This document shows positions 53,948 through 62,989 of a stretch of DNA of 64,000 nt, in pieces (position 1 is the first letter of the stretch; each line of letters opens with the position of its first letter). Below the pieces are notes generated by a model that searched no databases, had not been told where the DNA came from, and was given only the letters and a program-made list of their open reading frames with translations. A program made the translations under genes and the position numbers. This DNA is from Deferribacteres bacterium (GTDB lineage Bacteria; Zhuqueibacterota; Zhuqueibacteria; Zhuqueibacterales; Geothermadaptataceae): the NCBI GenBank assembly GCA_020633655.1, contig JACKDF010000008.1:1-64000 (forward strand). The letters are read 5' to 3'.

Positions 53948-54462
53948 ATAGCAGAAATAAAAAGGTCATTGTTCCTATTTTGCTGGTATTGGCCGTGTCT
54001 TTATGGCTCTATAATTTTTACCAGATTATCATCGGTGTAAGTCAGGATAATGAAGAAATTTACCAACCCATGCAACAATTAGCAACGAGTACACTGACAA
54101 TAAATAAAACTGCGAGACGTGATTCAACTTATGTGTACAAAGGTGACTTTCGTGATCCTTTTCACCATTGGTTAAATGTTGTTCAGAAGGCAATGCCCAG
54201 TAATGGACAAACAAAAAACGTAACAAATCAAAAGCACAAAAAACAGAATGTGCGCAAAACAAAGGTTCCCTTTCCCCAGTTGCGCTATCGTGGATTAATA
54301 CGGGATGACAAGGGCACAATGGCAATAATTACCTTGCCAGATGGGGCTATGCTCTTTTCAACAGTTGGTGATACGATTTCCGGGGCAATGCTGAATGCAA
54401 TACATGAAGATGCAATTATATGCACATTTCAAGAAAGAGAATATACGGTAAAGTTACGATGA
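53944..54462 (+). CDS. GspC/PilP-like inner-membrane protein
   Basis: 172 aa with an N-terminal helix (about 8-30), a basic linker and a C-terminal small beta domain (LRYRGLIRDDKGTMAIITLP, DTISGAML), like the HR domain of GspC/PilP. These proteins link the inner-membrane platform to the secretin. Identified largely by position and topology. Confidence 0.65.
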   Translation: MNSRNKKVIVPILLVLAVSLWLYNFYQIIIGVSQDNEEIYQPMQQLATSTLTINKTARRDSTYVYKGDFRDPFHHWLNVVQKAMPSNGQTKNVTNQKHKKQNVRKTKVPFPQLRYRGLIRDDKGTMAIITLPDGAMLFSTVGDTISGAMLNAIHEDAIICTFQEREYTVKLR

Positions 54463-55862
54463 GAATCAGGCAATTTATTCTTAACGAAGATGGTTCGGCG
54501 TTAGTTATTGTGCTGATCATGACATCTGTATTCAGTTTGATGATTGGCGGAATCTTATTAGGTAACCTTCTCAGCCAGAGAACAATTCAAGCAGCCTACA
54601 ATCAACAGCAAGCCTTTTATGCTGCTGAATCCGGGATTAACAAAGCAATGTGGCTGCTTGCTGGCAATGAAGACAAGGATATAAATTGGCGAACAACCGG
54701 CGAAGAAATCGGAATATTTTCGATAGGGGAATCACAAGGCATTAATAACATTGATGCATATGTGAAAGTAGAAGATTGGGGCGGCTATATTTTGATTACC
54801 TCAACTGCTGCGTATAAAAAATTTAAAGAAACAATGAGTGTATTAGCTGGACAGGAGATGATTCCTGCTTTTTCAAATGCGGTTTATATTGGAAAAAGTG
54901 AATATGCTTTAGTTGTCACCGGGACCAACACAATCTATGGGAATGTTGTTACAGGAAAACAAGGTGTAAAAAGTGAATGGATAAAAGGAAAACCATTTAC
55001 CGGAAGTGCACCCGTTTATGGTCAAGTAATAAAACAGGATAAGCCGCAACTTCCCGGTTTCAATACTGAGGTCTTTCAACGGGTTTTCGCACGGTATCAA
55101 TCCCTGTTATTAAGTCCCCGTGGTACACAAGTATTTGAGGACGTGTATTTGGAACAAAACACTGAACTTCCAGGAAAAAACGTGTTTATACATGGAAATT
55201 TAACCATTACTTTGCACGATGAAGAAAAACTAATAGGGAGACGAACAATCTGCGTTTCCGGGGATATTTATGTTGCAGGCGAGAGTTCACTCGCTGATTT
55301 TGTTGAAATAGTTTCAGGTGGGAAAATCTATATATCAGATCATGTAAAATCGAGTAAATGTATATTTTATGCTGCAAATGGCATTGAAGTAAGTGGTGAC
55401 GCGACCATCGAAGGCCAACTTTTCTCTCCTCAAAACATACTGTTTAAGGGTCGTGCACAAACGTATTATCCAACGATACTTTTTAATTCCGCGGGACAAA
55501 ATGAAAAAGGTCAACAATCACAAATAATTATTGAAGACCATGCCTTTATTCAGGGATCACTCATCGCAGATTATTTTGGGGGCGATAATCCACAATCTAA
55601 AATAAAACCACATATTGAAATTAATAAAACAGCCGCTGTTGAAGGCATCGTATTTAGCTCGGGTACTGTCAACTTGCAAGGTACCGTTAAAGGATCGATC
55701 GTTACAGGGGAGTTTGAACTGTATTTATCCCCAACACGCTATCAGAATTATCTATACAATGCGACCATTGACCGGCGCTTCCTGCCGGATGATTTTCTTC
55801 TCCCAGTGCAATTTGGTAACACTCCGCAACTTGCTGTATTAAGCCAGGAGAATTTGAATTGA
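54459..55862 (+). CDS. PilX/GspK-like minor pilin with polymer-forming repeats
   Basis: 467 aa from the ATG at 54459 overlapping the previous stop. An N-terminal hydrophobic helix (DGSALVIVLIMTSVFSLMIGG) and QAFYAAESGINKAMWLL are typical of PilX. The canonical Gly-Phe cleavage site is not obvious. The rest is a right-handed beta-solenoid-like repeat (VFIHGNLTITL, GDIYVAGES), similar to bactofilin-style modules. This is long for a minor pilin. It may cap the pseudopilus. Confidence 0.65.
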   Translation: MRIRQFILNEDGSALVIVLIMTSVFSLMIGGILLGNLLSQRTIQAAYNQQQAFYAAESGINKAMWLLAGNEDKDINWRTTGEEIGIFSIGESQGINNIDAYVKVEDWGGYILITSTAAYKKFKETMSVLAGQEMIPAFSNAVYIGKSEYALVVTGTNTIYGNVVTGKQGVKSEWIKGKPFTGSAPVYGQVIKQDKPQLPGFNTEVFQRVFARYQSLLLSPRGTQVFEDVYLEQNTELPGKNVFIHGNLTITLHDEEKLIGRRTICVSGDIYVAGESSLADFVEIVSGGKIYISDHVKSSKCIFYAANGIEVSGDATIEGQLFSPQNILFKGRAQTYYPTILFNSAGQNEKGQQSQIIIEDHAFIQGSLIADYFGGDNPQSKIKPHIEINKTAAVEGIVFSSGTVNLQGTVKGSIVTGEFELYLSPTRYQNYLYNATIDRRFLPDDFLLPVQFGNTPQLAVLSQENLN

Positions 55863-56218
55863 TTTTCAAAGATGAAAAAGGCTATACCATAGTTGAAAGC
55901 ATTGTTGCAAATGCCCTCTTTCTGGCGGTGCTAATCCCAGCATTGATGCTTTTAGGGAAGTTTACATTATATAATTCCGGAGAAGAAAAAATTGTTGCAC
56001 AAGAGCTGGCCAAAGCAAAAGTGGAGCTGTTGTTACAGCAAAACACGATTGATGCAGCCGTTGAACAAAGATACCATGGCAAAATAAAATGGTTACTAAA
56101 GACAGAAGTCACGGATCGCAATGGCTTACAAGAGATAACTGTATCTGTTTATCGCACAAAACAGGGAAAGCAACTTGCAGAGTTTAAAACGCTCCGTTAC
56201 AAGAGTTTTCAGCGATGA
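55859..56218 (+). CDS. minor pseudopilin (PilV/GspI-like)
   Basis: 119 aa with a TTG start and AGGAG upstream, overlapping the previous stop. The prepilin site reads KDEKG-YTIVES, with the Glu at +5 kept, followed by a hydrophobic helix (IVANALFLAVLIPALMLLG). A small C-terminal domain follows. It is processed by the prepilin peptidase encoded downstream. Confidence 0.75.
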   Translation: MIFKDEKGYTIVESIVANALFLAVLIPALMLLGKFTLYNSGEEKIVAQELAKAKVELLLQQNTIDAAVEQRYHGKIKWLLKTEVTDRNGLQEITVSVYRTKQGKQLAEFKTLRYKSFQR

Positions 56219-56759
56219 TAAAGGCTTGACCACTGTTGAACTACTTGTGGCCATGCAAATTGCACTTCTGATCATTGCATTTGTTTTTGCGGGATACCAG
56301 TTATCTCTTCGATGGCAGACATGTTGGAAGCATAAGAAAGACTTGAATGATGCTGCTGTCTTTCTATCCAAAACCTTAACAAAGGATATCCAAAAATGCA
56401 GCAAAATTTTGTGTGCCGGAACAAGAGAACTTGAATTCATTTTGCTTGATGGAGGTATTGTGCATTATGAAATTCAAAAGAATCAGCTGAAAAGAAATGG
56501 ACAGATTTTGTTCCCGACTAACGTGATTATACAAGATTTGCAATTTCGCTACTTAAGAAAAACAAATCAGAAAATATCACAATTGAAGAGAAATGACGAT
56601 TTGGAGAATTTTATTCCCTTAACAGAGTCGGATTTTGCAAAAATTGCTCTCATTAATTGGAAAGTGCACATCCATTCCCGTGGGCGATCAATTCATCTGG
56701 ATTCGATGATGGGAATACGGTTTAGAAACCTGGAATCCATGTTTGATGGAATAAATTAA
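56175..56759 (+). CDS. minor pseudopilin (PilW/GspJ-like)
   Basis: 194 aa from a TTG, overlapping the previous gene by 44 bases. The prepilin site is DDKG-LTTVELLVAMQIALLII, with Glu at +5. The larger C-terminal domain (KTLTKDIQKC ... DLQFRYLR) fits GspJ/PilW. It belongs to the pseudopilus tip set with the neighbouring PilX- and PilV-like proteins. Confidence 0.75.
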   Translation: MQSLKRSVTRVFSDDKGLTTVELLVAMQIALLIIAFVFAGYQLSLRWQTCWKHKKDLNDAAVFLSKTLTKDIQKCSKILCAGTRELEFILLDGGIVHYEIQKNQLKRNGQILFPTNVIIQDLQFRYLRKTNQKISQLKRNDDLENFIPLTESDFAKIALINWKVHIHSRGRSIHLDSMMGIRFRNLESMFDGIN

Positions 56760-56823
56760 GTTAATTCAAAATAACAGCGTGAATTTATGACCTCCACCCT
56801 ATTCGTATTAACATATTACAGGT

Positions 56824-57957
56824 ATGAAACATCATTCTTTACAAAAACAGATTAAACGACATAACAAGGCTAACTTTGCTGGAAAGAAGCAAAGTGTGTT
56901 TGATATTAAATTATTCGAACGATCTGTACGTTCTGCTGAAGTAACAGATTTTGCCAGACAACTCGCAACTATGGTGGGTGCACATCTACCACTTGTCCGT
57001 TGTCTGGATATACTTGTTCAGCAGCAATCGAATGCACGTTTTAAAAATGTAATCAATGATGTTAAACAAAGCGTCTCTCAGGGAGATTCATTAAGCAACA
57101 GCCTGGGTAAACATAGTAAAATATTCAACCGACTCTTTGTCAACATCATTTATGTTGGTGAAGTAAGTGGAAATCTTGCTGAACTTTTACAACAATTAGC
57201 GAACTATCTGGAAAAAATGTCTGAACTAAAACGAAAATTACTGACTGCTTTTTCTTATCCCACGGTGATAGTCTTTGTTGCTATTGGTGCCATATCCTTC
57301 CTTCTCTTTGGTATTTTACCGACATTCTCTGAGATGTTTGAGGAGTTCGGCGCCAATATGCCTGTTGCAACCAGATTGCTACTGGATGGAAGCAGCTTTG
57401 TGAAGGACAATATTTTTTTTATCATGCTGGGATTGACGGTCTGTATATTCATAATCCGGTTCTTGGGAAAAACGCGAAAGGGTGAATTGTTTTTTCACAA
57501 AGTACAGATTAAGGCACCGGTACTTGGTACCGTTATTCGCAAAATCATCATCGCACGCTTCTCGCGTACTTTGGGCATTTTGCTTTCCAGCGGAATTTCA
57601 CTACTTGAAGCTCTTGAAATAACGGCAGTTTCAACAAATAACATCCCCTATCGAAATCTGATAGTGCAAATGAAACAACTCACTGCTAAAGGCCAATCCA
57701 TTGAAAAGTCAATAGGTGATTCCAAGCTATTTCCACCACTGGTTATTCAGATGATTGCTGTAGGTGAAGAAACAGCGGAATTGAGTGCAATGTTGGGTAA
57801 AACAGCCGCATTTTATGAGAGCGAAGTTGATGCAGCCATAGAAACGCTCACGTCCATAATTGAGCCGGTAATCATTGTCGTTCTGGGCGTGGTACTCGGT
57901 GGCACCATAATAGCAATTTATATGCAAATATTTGATCTGATGAATGTGGTGCATTGA
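56824..57957 (+). CDS. gspF: GspF/PilC inner-membrane platform protein
   Basis: 377 aa with two T2SSF domains (about 38-160 and 240-365). The motifs are DFARQLATMVGAHLPLVRCLD and ARFSRTLGILLSSGISLLEALE, and hydrophobic helices lie at about 155-178, 200-220 and 345-370. It converts GspE ATPase work into pilin extraction. The major pseudopilin gene follows within 45 bases. Confidence 0.9.
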   Translation: MKHHSLQKQIKRHNKANFAGKKQSVFDIKLFERSVRSAEVTDFARQLATMVGAHLPLVRCLDILVQQQSNARFKNVINDVKQSVSQGDSLSNSLGKHSKIFNRLFVNIIYVGEVSGNLAELLQQLANYLEKMSELKRKLLTAFSYPTVIVFVAIGAISFLLFGILPTFSEMFEEFGANMPVATRLLLDGSSFVKDNIFFIMLGLTVCIFIIRFLGKTRKGELFFHKVQIKAPVLGTVIRKIIIARFSRTLGILLSSGISLLEALEITAVSTNNIPYRNLIVQMKQLTAKGQSIEKSIGDSKLFPPLVIQMIAVGEETAELSAMLGKTAAFYESEVDAAIETLTSIIEPVIIVVLGVVLGGTIIAIYMQIFDLMNVVH

Positions 57958-57998
57958 AAAGGCTCTGCACTGTTTTACATATCAAAACCGGAGGAACA

Positions 57999-58412
57999 AT
58001 GAATTTTAAAAAACTTTTGCAAAATGAAGAAGGCTTTACACTAACTGAATTATTGGTTGTGATCGTTATAATTGGAATTCTTGCAGCGTTGACTATTCCA
58101 AAGTTCATGAACGTAACCACCAGCGCAAAGATGACGGAAGCAAAATTATTGCTTAAGCAAGTCTACAACTTGCAAAAAGCATATTATATGGAAAATGATG
58201 TTTATGCACAAGACCTGCAATACATCGGTTTTGAGCAGGACAAAACAAAAACTGAAGGTGGGAATGCACGGTATATTATTTCGATTGAGAGTGCCACTGA
58301 TGCAGAATTCAAGGTGAACGCAACCTCAATTATCGATTATGATAAAGACGGTGTTTTTAATGTCTGGTCCATCAATCAGGATGGAAGACTGTTACAAGAG
58401 ATTGCTGATTGA
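57999..58412 (+). CDS. gspG: major pseudopilin GspG/PilA-like
   Basis: 137 aa from the ATG at 57999, with GGAGG just upstream; the frame extends back to 57954 without a ribosome binding site. NEEG-FTLTELLVVIVIIGILAA is the class III signal and helix with Glu at +5. The globular part has the alpha-linker KAYYMENDVYAQD and a C-terminal DYDKDGVFNVWSI, like the calcium site of GspG. It is likely the main shaft subunit. Confidence 0.88.
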   Translation: MNFKKLLQNEEGFTLTELLVVIVIIGILAALTIPKFMNVTTSAKMTEAKLLLKQVYNLQKAYYMENDVYAQDLQYIGFEQDKTKTEGGNARYIISIESATDAEFKVNATSIIDYDKDGVFNVWSINQDGRLLQEIAD

Positions 58413-58484
58413 CAAGATCGAGCATATAAGAAAATGTGTAATTCAGATATAGTGCATGTGACAACTTCAACGAAAGAAGAAGCA

Positions 58485-59045
58485 ATGCAAAAGAGATTCA
58501 AAATTATTTTAATCCTGTTTCTTTTAGCTTTTACTGCTTGCAGTACAACCAAAAGAGTTGGGCCTGGCTCTATGTTATCACCAAAGAAAATACCTCGATA
58601 TGCTGTACTCGATTTCGAACAGGATGGATTAATCGGTGGCAACAAACTTGGCATATTTGCAGCAGATTATTTAACCAATTTATTATTTGAACGCAAAAAA
58701 CAACAGGTAATCGATCGAGCACAAATACGGGCAGCTGTAACTGTTCAAAATGTATCCAATCTTGCATTGTCACCGGTACTAGTGAAAAAACTTGGAGTAC
58801 ATCTGAATGCAGATTATATCATTTTAGGTAAACTGGTGCGACTCAACAAACCCGTCTTTAGTGAGTCGGGAAATGAACTGGATATGGAAATAACTATTCG
58901 TGTGCTCTCAGTACATAATGGAACTTTAGTTGATCTTGCTTCAAAGAGGTCAAAGAAAAAAAAGCAAGCCAAATACCTGATTCGATCAATTATGGGAAAG
59001 CTCATTAAGAGTATAGATCCAGAAGAAACGCTCTCATCGAAATGA
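58485..59045 (+). CDS. CsgG/FlgO-like lipoprotein
   Basis: 186 aa from the ATG at 58485. The lipobox is FTAC (Cys19) followed by STTK. The mature domain YAVLDFEQDGLIGGNKLGI ... VIDRAQIRAAV ... ADYIILGKL matches the CsgG/FlgO-type nucleotide-free alpha/beta fold. In this secretion operon it may act as a pilotin or secretin-assembly lipoprotein. Confidence 0.68.
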   Translation: MQKRFKIILILFLLAFTACSTTKRVGPGSMLSPKKIPRYAVLDFEQDGLIGGNKLGIFAADYLTNLLFERKKQQVIDRAQIRAAVTVQNVSNLALSPVLVKKLGVHLNADYIILGKLVRLNKPVFSESGNELDMEITIRVLSVHNGTLVDLASKRSKKKKQAKYLIRSIMGKLIKSIDPEETLSSK

Positions 59046-59057
59046 AATTGGGAACAC

Positions 59058-59792
59058 ATGCAATACGTAATTATGACAATGATCGGCCTTAGTTTGGGAA
59101 GTTTTGCGACGACTTGTATTAGTCGTTTGCCACGAAAGCAATCACTTATTAAACCGCGTTCTTTTTGTGATAGTTGTAGCAGGTCTCTTGGTTGGAAAGA
59201 ATTGATTCCACTCCTGAGTTACGTGGTATTAAAGGGACGTTGTTTAAAATGCAGCGCACAGATTCCATTTCTTTATCCAATTGTGGAATTTTTAATAGCT
59301 ATTTTGACGGTCGTTATATTCATCAAATATGGAACTTCCATTAAAACCCCCATTATTATTCTATTCGGACTAACTCTACTGTGTATTGTTCTTGCTGATA
59401 TGTTATCCAGAATTATCCCGAATAAGTTAAATTTCACATTGTTCATTACTGCATTTGTTTTTGTATGGTTAGTCAGTCAGTCGGGGTTTACTGATGCCAT
59501 TGTTGGTTTTTTCACAGGTTTGGTATTCACATTTTTACCAGCCTGGTTTGGGGAGCATTGGCTCGACAAACAAATCATCGGTGGAGGCGATATCAAATTT
59601 ACAGCAATATTAGGTTTAACGTTTGGTTGGGAAATACTCCTTGTTCTAATATGGGTAGCGAGTGTTTCCGGATTACTATGGGTTCTCAGCAGGAAGCTGA
59701 TCGAGCCAAAACAAAAAATCACTAATGTACCATTCGGTGCATTTTTAGGAACTACTGCTTTAGCATACATATTGATAGTTGATTTACAATAG
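59058..59792 (+). CDS. gspO: prepilin peptidase
   Basis: 244 aa, polytopic. The N-terminal zinc domain has CDSC and CLKC pairs. The two catalytic aspartates are in LADMLSRIIPNKL and GGGDIKFTAILG. GLSLGSFATTCISRLP is the usual opening. It cleaves and methylates the pseudopilins encoded upstream. This gives the locus a full dedicated processing enzyme. Confidence 0.9.
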   Translation: MQYVIMTMIGLSLGSFATTCISRLPRKQSLIKPRSFCDSCSRSLGWKELIPLLSYVVLKGRCLKCSAQIPFLYPIVEFLIAILTVVIFIKYGTSIKTPIIILFGLTLLCIVLADMLSRIIPNKLNFTLFITAFVFVWLVSQSGFTDAIVGFFTGLVFTFLPAWFGEHWLDKQIIGGGDIKFTAILGLTFGWEILLVLIWVASVSGLLWVLSRKLIEPKQKITNVPFGAFLGTTALAYILIVDLQ

Positions 59793-59822
59793 TGCTTAAA
59801 TACAAAATCCTGGGAGGAATGG

Positions 59823-61145
59823 ATGCCGACGGGGACACCGGAAAATCCTAAAATTCTGCTTGTTTCACCTGAAATTAGTGTAACTGAACCATTTAAAACT
59901 GCATTGTTAAAGGAAAAATTTAAAGTTGAAATTTTGGGCGGGGATGTAATTCCAGGCAGGGAAATTATAACCAGGAACTTCGATCTCATTGTGACTCTAT
60001 GGTCATCCAGGCAAAATACTTCCGACAAACCTAGTCCCAATATGATTGATGCCATGTTTTTATCAGGCGAACAAACGAGAAAACAGGTTGTGCAGGTTTA
60101 TCGCAATGGTTTTTATAAACGGCAGATTGATGATAAAGATTTAAAAGATTTTGTGAATACGGTCAAACATCTCCTACCGTATAGGGAAAAGCAAAAACAT
60201 AAGGAAAAGCTGCTCTATGAAATGTTTATTGGTAAAAGCCAACATGCAGAAGATGTACGTGAAAAAATTCGTAGATACAGCCAGTTACCACAAATCAACA
60301 TGCTGGTCACCGGTGAAACCGGCACAGGCAAAGAAGTTGTTGTCGACTTATTACACAAACTTAGCCCAAGATCAGATAAACCCTTAGTCAAAGTAAATTG
60401 TCCGGCCATTCCTGAACATCTCTTTGAAAGCCAAATGTTTGGTCACAAGAAAGGTGCATTTACAGGAGCACTAACAGACATGGTAGGCTTTGTGAAACAA
60501 GCTAATGGCGGAACGCTTTTTCTTGATGAAATAAGTTCAATAAACGTTAATCTGCAGGCAAAAATGTTACGTTTCATTGAGACAATGTATTACCAGCCAA
60601 TCGGTGCGACTAAAGAAATGAAAGCAGATGTTCGAATCATTGCAGCAAGCAATCATGACATAAATGAACTGATCAAGGATGGACAGTTCCGTGAAGATTT
60701 GTATTATCGTATTAATATGGGATTTATTGAATTACAACCCTTACGGAGTCGAGAACGGGACATTTTGCCCCTCTGTTACCATTTCATGAAATACTCACAA
60801 AAGATTTCAGAAAAAAAACTCCCAAAATTCGACAGCAAAGTTATCACCTTATTAAAAAACTACCATTGGCCAGGTAATGTGAGGGAGCTTAAAAACATTA
60901 TTGCAAACCTTTCAATAATACAAAATAATTTAAATATTACGCTTGAGAAGCTATTGCAGCCCATCTGTAATGATGAGAATGTAAGGAATGGGAGTAACTT
61001 AACTCTTGCTGAAAACGAAAAAAAACACATACTAAATATTTTTTTAGAAAATGATAAAATAATCTATAAAACAGCAACTACATTGGGGATCGACCGCAAA
61101 ACTCTACGACGTAAACTCCATTCTTTTGGACTTTCCGCATCCTAA
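59823..61145 (+). CDS. sigma-54-dependent activator with degenerate receiver
   Basis: 440 aa, GGAGG before the ATG. The AAA+ core has GETGTGKE (Walker A, about 164-171), the sigma-54 contact GAFTGA (about 211-216), GGTLFLDEI (Walker B) and NVRELKNII. A Fis-type helix-turn-helix ends the protein (ATTLGIDRKTLRRKL). The N-terminal 110 residues resemble a receiver, but the phospho-Asp strand reads FDLIVTLWSS without an Asp, so phosphorylation is unlikely. It probably controls the secretion operon or the downstream secreted proteins. A sigma-54 promoter could not be placed by eye. Confidence 0.85.
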   Translation: MPTGTPENPKILLVSPEISVTEPFKTALLKEKFKVEILGGDVIPGREIITRNFDLIVTLWSSRQNTSDKPSPNMIDAMFLSGEQTRKQVVQVYRNGFYKRQIDDKDLKDFVNTVKHLLPYREKQKHKEKLLYEMFIGKSQHAEDVREKIRRYSQLPQINMLVTGETGTGKEVVVDLLHKLSPRSDKPLVKVNCPAIPEHLFESQMFGHKKGAFTGALTDMVGFVKQANGGTLFLDEISSINVNLQAKMLRFIETMYYQPIGATKEMKADVRIIAASNHDINELIKDGQFREDLYYRINMGFIELQPLRSRERDILPLCYHFMKYSQKISEKKLPKFDSKVITLLKNYHWPGNVRELKNIIANLSIIQNNLNITLEKLLQPICNDENVRNGSNLTLAENEKKHILNIFLENDKIIYKTATTLGIDRKTLRRKLHSFGLSAS

Positions 61146-61239
61146 CCCGTATTGGCAATGGGGTATTTTACCCCGTTCATTTAACATCAAGATAAAACTA
61201 TAGTTAAAACACAAAAAACCCCTGGCAAACTATATAAGA

Positions 61240-61262
61240 TGGGCAAAATGCCCCTTTTTTTT
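61240..61262 (+). terminator. Rho-independent terminator
   Basis: GGGC (61241-61244) pairs with GCCC (61250-61253), followed by a run of eight or more T. It ends the secretion/regulator operon and isolates the PKD gene, which must have its own promoter between here and 61459. Confidence 0.65.
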
Positions 61263-61458
61263 ATATCTTTTATTATTTTTTGGTTTAACAGTTAATTTGA
61301 TGCTAAAAAGAATTTTTTATAAGTGATTAATAAACAGGAGATAAAAAATCTCTACATCTCTTATTCATTAAATGGTATTGAATTTGAATTAGCGAATCAT
61401 ATATAAATCAAAATTCATTAAATACTTCAGAAGTAGATAATCTCATGAGGAGAATGTG

Positions 61459-62934
61459 ATGTTGAGAAAAATTTCCTTATTAGTAATTGTGGTCTCATTT
61501 TTTTTCTGTGTACTGAATGCACAAGTTTCAATTTCATCACCAACGGATGGGGCGAATTTTCCTGTTGGGACAGACATTACGGTTGTAGGATCAACAGTTG
61601 GAGACTGGACAATTAATTATCCGGGTGGGACAGAAACAGTACCAGGTGTTCAGTCTTTTCCAACAGGAGAACTCACGATTACTGGGAGTTATACCTTTAC
61701 ATTAACAGTTGGTGGATCTTCTGCTTCTGTTACAATTACAATTAGTGCAAATCAAGCCCCAACAGCAGTAGCTTCAGCGACTCCAACGTCTGGTAATGCG
61801 CCATTAACCGTCAATTTCACCGGAAGCAACAGCACTGATAGTGACGGTACCATCGCAACCTATTCCTGGAGTTTTGATGATGGAAACTCGGCATCGACTG
61901 CAAATCCATCGCATACATACAATAACGCTGGTAACTACACTGCAACTTTAACTGTAACAGACGATGGTGGTGCAACTGGTACTGCTCAAGTGACTATTAC
62001 TGTAATTGCATCTTCAAGCAGTTGGAGTAGTAGTGGTAGTGACATTTACTTTGACGGAGGAAATGTTGGGATCGGAACACAAACTCCAAGCGCAAAATTG
62101 GATGTAAACGGTCAGCTCGTTGGTGGAATTGGAGCTACAGCTACAAGTGGCGTGTTAGACTGGAATGATATTTCAAATACCCGTTCAGGTAGCGGGTACA
62201 CCCTTTTACGCGGTGATGATACAAATGGTCCCGTCAGTAGTAGCCTATATTTCCATCCATTTAATTTTGAGTATTCTTCTAAAAATGGAAATGGCAATAT
62301 TACACAGCTAGCTATACCCTATGGTGGTGGTAATGCAGTAAACTTGGGAATGTATATGCGTGGAAGATATAGCGGTGCATGGACTGACTGGACCAGAGTG
62401 ATTTCTGAAAATCTCAATGGGAATGTTGGTATTGGGACAACGACACCTAATTCCAGACTCGAAGTTGCTGGTACGATCCACTCAACATCTGGAGGTGTTA
62501 AATTCCCTGATGGAACCATTCAAACTACTGCATTTCTTAACAATTTAATTGTCTGGGCCTCTAATGGAAATGACATCAACTATACAACCGGAAATGTAGG
62601 AATTGGTACTTCAAATCCACAATCAAAGCTTGCGGTTAATGGTACAATCACTACCAAGGAAATCATTGTTACTTTAGATAACTGGTCCGATTTCGTTTTT
62701 GAAAATGATTACAAGATTATGACCATATCTGAGTTATCCCAATACATACAGAAAAATAGGCACTTACCAGATATTCCAACGGAAAAGGACGTGCAGAAAG
62801 AAGGTGTTAGTATTGGTAAAATGCAAACTCTACTATTACAAAAAATTGAAGAGTTGACTCTACACATAATTGAACAAGAAAAAAGAATCTTTGAACTGGA
62901 AAGTAAAAATACTCTGTCAAAGAAAAATCAATAA
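61459..62934 (+). CDS. secreted PKD / tail-fibre-like surface protein
   Basis: 491 aa from the ATG at 61459, with GAGGAG upstream. Signal peptide about 1-21. A PKD domain covers about 97-180 (YSWSFDDGNSAST ... HTYNNAGNYTATLTVTD). Three GNVGIGTxxPxxKL-type tail-fibre repeats follow (about 195, 325 and 385). The C-terminus is the KNRHLPDIPTEKDVQKEG, coiled-coil end often seen in Bacteroidota-type surface fibres, where it helps trimerise. Probably an extracellular adhesin; it lies between the secretion operon and a large RHS gene. Confidence 0.78.
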   Translation: MLRKISLLVIVVSFFFCVLNAQVSISSPTDGANFPVGTDITVVGSTVGDWTINYPGGTETVPGVQSFPTGELTITGSYTFTLTVGGSSASVTITISANQAPTAVASATPTSGNAPLTVNFTGSNSTDSDGTIATYSWSFDDGNSASTANPSHTYNNAGNYTATLTVTDDGGATGTAQVTITVIASSSSWSSSGSDIYFDGGNVGIGTQTPSAKLDVNGQLVGGIGATATSGVLDWNDISNTRSGSGYTLLRGDDTNGPVSSSLYFHPFNFEYSSKNGNGNITQLAIPYGGGNAVNLGMYMRGRYSGAWTDWTRVISENLNGNVGIGTTTPNSRLEVAGTIHSTSGGVKFPDGTIQTTAFLNNLIVWASNGNDINYTTGNVGIGTSNPQSKLAVNGTITTKEIIVTLDNWSDFVFENDYKIMTISELSQYIQKNRHLPDIPTEKDVQKEGVSIGKMQTLLLQKIEELTLHIIEQEKRIFELESKNTLSKKNQ

Positions 62935-62989
62935 GGATCTCAGGTATTAGTAATATATTTCGCAGTGTAATTATCCAGGAGAATTTTAA

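Noticed and set aside
61386..61459. Sigma-54 promoter for the PKD gene
   Set aside because: No TGGC-N7-10-TGC arrangement with correct spacing was found by eye.
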